Source: Chloroflexota bacterium (GTDB taxonomy: Bacteria; Chloroflexota; Anaerolineae; Anaerolineales; JACQED01). Taken from it: a stretch of DNA of 8,084 bases. The stretch spans positions 1 to 8,084 of the forward strand of contig JACQED010000297.1 in the NCBI GenBank assembly GCA_016200785.1, in the 5' to 3' direction. Positions 4,984 to 8,084 of this stretch are shown here, piece by piece. Numbering within the stretch: position 1 is the stretch's first letter; every line of letters starts with the position of its first letter. The notes beneath the pieces are model-generated. The model saw only the letters and a program-made list of their open reading frames with translations, had not been told where the DNA came from and searched no databases. Position numbers and translations under genes: made by a program.

Positions 4984-7468
4984 CTTCTTCCGCCATCTCC
5001 CACCTTCGCCTCTCGCGGTCGGCCGATGGGCCGGGCGGCGCCTTCGGCGCGCCCTCCGGCGTCACCACGTCGTCGCTGTAACCGATCACCTCGCGCGGTT
5101 GCGCGCCCGATTGCGCCGGCCCGACGATGCCCTTCTCTTCGAGCAAATCGATCAATCGCGCGGCGCGGGTGTAACCGATGCGCAGCCGGCGCTGAAGCAG
5201 AGAGATCGAAGCCTTGCGCATTTCGCGCACGACTTGAATCGCGTCGTTCAGCAGTTCGTCCTCGCCGTCGCCCGCCGGCTTGTCAATCTCCGCCCGCAAC
5301 TCTGCCCACAGCGGGGCTTGCTTTGCCGTCACCGGAGCTTCAGCAGGAGCGCCCTCCGGGCGCACCCCTTCCTCCAATCCGCGCGCGCCCTTCCAATAGC
5401 GAACGAGTTTCTGAAGCTCGATATCCGACACCCACACGCCCTGCATCCGCAGAGGCATCGCCGAGTCGGGCGATTGAAAGAGCATGTCACCCCGGCCAAG
5501 AAGTTTTTCTGCGCCGGGCTGATCGAGCACCACTCGGCTGTCCACCGAGGAAGCGACGGCGAACGAGACGCGCGCCGGGAAGTTGGCCTTGATGAGGCCC
5601 GTCACCACGTCCACCGACGGGCGTTGAGTGGCGATGATCAAATGGATGCCGGTGGCGCGGGACATCTGCGCCAGGCGCGTGATGGTGCGCTCGGTCTCGT
5701 CGGGCGCGAGCATCATCAAGTCGGCGAGTTCGTCGATGATCACGACGAGATACGGGAGCTTCTTTTCCGCGCCCAGCGCCGCGCGCGCGTTGTAGTCGGC
5801 GATGTTGCGCGCGCCGGCCTTGGCGAACTTGCGATAGCGCTCGTCCATCTCCCGCGTGACCCACTGCAAACTCGCCACGACTCTTTCGAGTTCGGTGACA
5901 ACCGGCGCGAGCAGGTGCGGGATGCCGTTGTACGTGGTAAGTTCCACGCGCTTCGGGTCCACCATCAGCACTTTCAAATCGTCGGGCGTGTTCTGCAGCA
6001 GCAGCGCGGCGATGATAGCGTTGACGCACACCGACTTGCCCGAGCCGGTGGTGCCGGCGATGAGCAGGTGCGGCATGGCCGTAAGGTCAGCGGAGATCGC
6101 CTGCCCCGACACATCCTGCCCGAGGCCGATGCGCAGTGTGCCTTTCAGTTTCTTGAACCCCTCCGATTCCATCACCTCGCGCAGAGCGACGATGGCCGTC
6201 TCGTTGTTGGGGACTTCGATGCCGACGTAACCTTTGCCCGGCACGGGAGCCTCGATGCGGATGGACGCCGCCGCCAGCGCGAGGGCGAGATCGTCGGCCA
6301 GCGCGGCGATCTTGCCGACTTTGACTTTCATGCGCTTGCCGCCGCGCGCTTCGAGGAAGTCCGGCTCGACGCCGAACTGCGTGATGACCGGGCCGCGATT
6401 GACCTCCACCACGTGCGCCGGCGCGCCGAACGAAGCCAGCGTGGATTCGATCACTTTCACGCGAGCGCGGTCGAATTCGTCATCGGCGGTGCCTTCGGCT
6501 CCCTGTTCGAGAACGTCTTCGACCTTCGGCAGGAGCCACGGTTGATCGCCGCCGATGACGATGGGTTGATCGTAGGCGGGCCTGGGAGACGCGGCAGGGG
6601 GTGGAGGCTCGCGCAAAGGCGCAGGCGGCGCGGGTGTTTGGGGTTTGAGTTTGGGGCCGGGGGGGTGTGCGGCCGGGTCACCTGGCGGCGGGGCCTTGGG
6701 CTGTTGGGCCGTCTTGCCGGCACGGGCCGTCGGCGATACTGCGACGGCCGGCGACGTGGAGGGCGGCGCATAGATCGCTGGCGCGGTGGGCGATGACGGC
6801 GCAACAGGCGCCGGCTCGGGAAGGCGCCGCACTCTGCGAATGCCTTGCGCGATCAGCCGCACAAGTTCCGGGATGGATCGGCCCACGGTCAAGACGATCG
6901 CGATGATCCAAAGAGTGACGAGCGCGACGATCGTCCCCGGCCAGCCGAGGCCTTCGAGCGCCAGTTCGAGCAGCGCGCCGCCGAGGTAGCCTCCGCCACT
7001 GCGCGCTTGCGCGATTCTCCAAGTCTCTGTCGTGCTCGCCGGCGCGAGGACGGCGTGAAAGGTAACAGTGAGGACGACGAACATCAGGATCACGCCGGCG
7101 ACGCGTTCCGGTTCGATCTTCGGCAGGCGATCGCCGAAGCGGCGCGCGAGCAGCCACAGGCCGGCGGCGGCGAGGCCGAGCAGCGCCGGGATGGTGCTCC
7201 AGCCGAAAGCGCCCAGCCAGAGGTTCAGCCAGGCGCGCATGATGTCGCCTTGATTCGGCCAGGCGTAGCCGAGGAGGGTGAGCACGGCGATCGCGACGAA
7301 GACGATGCCGAGGATGTCGAGCTTCGTGTCGAGCGACATCCCGGGCAGGGGTTCGTCGGGAGGGAATTGTGGGGCCGGCCTGGGAGCGCCGCCCCTGGCC
7401 GGGGCTTTACCTTTGGCGGGCTTGCCCTTGCCTTTCGGCGGCGCTTTCTTTGCGTCTTTCTTCGCCAC
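4976..7468 (-). CDS. ftsK: DNA translocase FtsK/SpoIIIE
   Basis: An 830-residue, complete FtsK-type translocase that pumps chromosomal DNA through the division septum. A Lys/Pro-rich cytoplasmic N-terminus (1-45) precedes four predicted membrane helices (about 49-69, 90-109, 122-142, 177-196). A Pro/Ala-rich linker (about 215-300) joins them to the motor. The motor has an alpha-domain (about 335-460), Walker A GTTGSGKS (472-479), a following DPKRVEL segment, Walker B LVVIIDELADLM (574-585) and ATQRPSVDVVTGLIKANFPAR. A winged-helix gamma domain (about 735-800, SISLLQRRLRIGYTRAARLIDLLEEKG) should read polar KOPS-like sequences. The GTG at 7468 is used as the start because the first residues MAKKDAKK suit a cytoplasmic tail and a TATAAT box lies 7 bases upstream. 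It is the first gene of a six-gene minus-strand run. Confidence 0.95.
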   Translation of the reverse strand: MAKKDAKKAPPKGKGKPAKGKAPARGGAPRPAPQFPPDEPLPGMSLDTKLDILGIVFVAIAVLTLLGYAWPNQGDIMRAWLNLWLGAFGWSTIPALLGLAAAGLWLLARRFGDRLPKIEPERVAGVILMFVVLTVTFHAVLAPASTTETWRIAQARSGGGYLGGALLELALEGLGWPGTIVALVTLWIIAIVLTVGRSIPELVRLIAQGIRRVRRLPEPAPVAPSSPTAPAIYAPPSTSPAVAVSPTARAGKTAQQPKAPPPGDPAAHPPGPKLKPQTPAPPAPLREPPPPAASPRPAYDQPIVIGGDQPWLLPKVEDVLEQGAEGTADDEFDRARVKVIESTLASFGAPAHVVEVNRGPVITQFGVEPDFLEARGGKRMKVKVGKIAALADDLALALAAASIRIEAPVPGKGYVGIEVPNNETAIVALREVMESEGFKKLKGTLRIGLGQDVSGQAISADLTAMPHLLIAGTTGSGKSVCVNAIIAALLLQNTPDDLKVLMVDPKRVELTTYNGIPHLLAPVVTELERVVASLQWVTREMDERYRKFAKAGARNIADYNARAALGAEKKLPYLVVIIDELADLMMLAPDETERTITRLAQMSRATGIHLIIATQRPSVDVVTGLIKANFPARVSFAVASSVDSRVVLDQPGAEKLLGRGDMLFQSPDSAMPLRMQGVWVSDIELQKLVRYWKGARGLEEGVRPEGAPAEAPVTAKQAPLWAELRAEIDKPAGDGEDELLNDAIQVVREMRKASISLLQRRLRIGYTRAARLIDLLEEKGIVGPAQSGAQPREVIGYSDDVVTPEGAPKAPPGPSADRERRRWEMAEEDD

Positions 7469-7475
7469 GCAAAAG

Positions 7476-7484
7476 ATTATAGCA
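7476..7484 (-). promoter_or_regulatory. extended -10 promoter of ftsK (likely leaderless)
   Basis: On the minus strand TGC directly precedes a perfect TATAAT (7481-7476), an extended -10 element. No -35 match is present 17 bases upstream, which extended -10 promoters can do without. Seven bases separate the -10 from the GTG of ftsK, so the transcript would begin at or next to the start codon, with no room for a Shine-Dalgarno sequence. Confidence 0.6.
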
Positions 7485-7509
7485 CATGTGTGTTAGCGGG
7501 CGGATATTG

Positions 7510-7518
7510 TGCTAAAAT
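7510..7518 (+). promoter_or_regulatory. extended -10 promoter for the right-hand plus-strand genes
   Basis: TGC followed by TAAAAT (7513-7518) forms an extended -10. The best hexamer at the -35 distance (GTGTTA, 7490-7495) is a poor match. Transcription would begin near 7525, leaving a leader of about 38 bases before the ATG at 7563, with GAGG at 7553-7556 as a well-spaced ribosome-binding site. Confidence 0.45.
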
Positions 7519-7562
7519 CCAGATATTCAATCTCTTCAATTGTGCCGCGTACGAGGTTGTAC

Positions 7563-7829
7563 ATGATACTCAACCCCAAGCCATCACTCGAGGATTTCAT
7601 TCAGACATGCACGCCGTTACTGAGGATACCCGAACTTGAGCAGGAGATGCGGGAGCGAGTTCGACAGATTGTCTCGGACTTGCTTGATTTTGAGCCTCAC
7701 AAAGACTCGGTCCAGAATCTCAAGGAGTTCCTCCGGCGTGACGAAAACTTCTTGGGTGTGCCGCCGGCGCTGACGTGTCTGTCGAATACACGATGCTGGC
7801 TAACTGACGCGACGCTGGTGCAGCAATGA
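7563..7829 (+). CDS. small helical protein of uncertain family (possibly an N-terminal fragment)
   Basis: An 88-residue protein with charged amphipathic helices (SLEDFIQTCTPLLRI, then ELEQEMRERVRQIVSDLLDF) and the segment NLKEFLRRDENFLGV-PPALTCLS. That last segment reminds me of a region ALTNLSQEKFLRI in some PD-(D/E)XK restriction-endonuclease-like proteins, which would make this an N-terminal fragment or free-standing domain. This is memory-based and weak. No other frame continues far beyond the stop, so a simple recent frameshift is not visible. The ATG at 7563 has GAGG six bases upstream; an in-frame GTG at 7509 is rejected because it lies within the -10 box. The stop overlaps the next start (ATGA at 7826-7829), so the two genes are probably co-translated. 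Confidence 0.6.
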   Translation: MILNPKPSLEDFIQTCTPLLRIPELEQEMRERVRQIVSDLLDFEPHKDSVQNLKEFLRRDENFLGVPPALTCLSNTRCWLTDATLVQQ

Positions 7830-8084
7830 TGAGCAATATCGTCCCTGGTTGGTCGTTGGAACAACTGCGCGAGTTTATTCTGCGTGCCAAGCTGGCAGAT
7901 CGCGAGGGTAGAATTGCCCAGAGTTTGCCGTATAGACCCGGCTCTGATGACCGGCAATTCCGAGATGGAAACTTCGCGTATCTCGAAGGCTCATTCTGTG
8001 GCCACACGCCGGACATGATAGCCATTGGACAAGACGTTGTTTATTTTGCCCAAGAACCGGTGTGGGCCATGAATTACTCTCGTC
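7826..8084 (+). CDS. DUF5680-like protein, N-terminal part (cut by the window edge)
   Basis: The frame from ATG 7826 is open through the window end (86 codons, no stop). The pattern matches the DUF5680 family as I recall it: an N-terminal helix SLEQLREFILRAKLA, a short loop, RPGSDD followed by FRDGNFAYLEGSFCG, then IAIGQDVVYFAQEPVWAMNYSR. The family is about 130-150 residues with unknown function, so roughly the last third is missing. It is often found as a stand-alone cytosolic domain. Here it is preceded by an 88-residue gene whose stop overlaps this start (ATGA). A second ATG at 7829 is the only close alternative start. No strong ribosome-binding site is seen, which agrees with coupling to the upstream gene. 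Confidence 0.7.
   Translation, partial: MMSNIVPGWSLEQLREFILRAKLADREGRIAQSLPYRPGSDDRQFRDGNFAYLEGSFCGHTPDMIAIGQDVVYFAQEPVWAMNYSR

Larger units (their letters stand above)
7476..7518. repeat. inverted repeat joining two divergent -10 elements
   Basis: Arms 7476-7486 and 7508-7518 are 11 bases each with one mismatch (ATTATAGCACA against the complement of TGTGCTAAAAT), separated by 21 bases. Each arm contains the extended -10 of one divergent promoter. A smaller 8-bp palindrome, CACATGTG, lies at 7483-7490. The arrangement could be a shared operator controlling ftsK and the plus-strand genes together, or could arise because both promoters share the same -10 consensus. Confidence 0.55.

Noticed and set aside
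4808..6796. A 662-codon open frame on the plus strand opposite ftsK.
   Set aside because: It is antisense to a clear, full-length ftsK, is rich in Arg/His/Ala as expected from the complement of a GC-rich gene, and shows no recognisable domain.
7697..8025. Minus-strand open frames at the right end.
   Set aside because: They lie opposite the coupled plus-strand genes, one of which has a recognisable DUF5680 pattern, and have no start signals of their own.

Overview
The window is a GC-rich bacterial chromosomal segment with ordinary housekeeping and accessory genes, packed tightly and mostly on the minus strand. The gene set is an FtsK/SpoIIIE translocase, an N-succinylamino-acid racemase/OSBS-type enolase next to a COG3375-type GNAT protein, a cyanobacteria/Chloroflexi-style RelE toxin pair, and short intergenic repeats of the GTCGGAGGTCAGAA and GCCAACGT kinds. 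Together these point to an environmental Chloroflexota (Anaerolineae-like) genome. That is an inference from gene content, not a proven assignment.

Left end (1-753, plus strand): a possible C-terminal tail of an upstream gene, then a two-gene type II toxin-antitoxin module in the reverse (toxin-first) order, joined by an ATGA overlap and preceded by a promoter-like sequence that would give a leaderless toxin mRNA. Positions 754-1144 hold three GCCAACGT repeats, a GC hairpin and one doubtful small minus-strand reading frame.

Centre (7468 down to 1145, minus strand): a six-gene run that looks like one transcription unit. In order of transcription it holds ftsK, an MNT-domain nucleotidyltransferase (MntA-like antitoxin), a HEPN/HepT-like toxin, an NDUFA9-like atypical SDR, a COG3375-type GNAT acyltransferase, and an enolase-superfamily NSAR/OSBS. 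The first five overlap at every junction (8, 32, 4 and 4 bases), which suggests translational coupling. The last gene is separated from the GNAT gene by 78 bases that contain a long imperfect hairpin built from a 14-bp tandem repeat. GNAT plus NSAR recalls the known N-succinylation route that converts D- to L-amino acids, but no desuccinylase is visible here.

Right end (7469-8084): a compact divergent promoter region where two extended -10 elements sit inside an 11-bp inverted repeat. One side drives ftsK, apparently leaderless. The other side drives a small plus-strand gene of uncertain family, coupled through ATGA to a DUF5680-like gene that runs off the window. I see no rRNA, tRNA, CRISPR array, insertion sequence or phage structural gene, and no clearly new multi-gene system. 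The points most worth following are the FtsK-MntA-HepT coupling, the altered HEPN active-site motif, the NSAR/GNAT pair and the symmetric divergent promoter.
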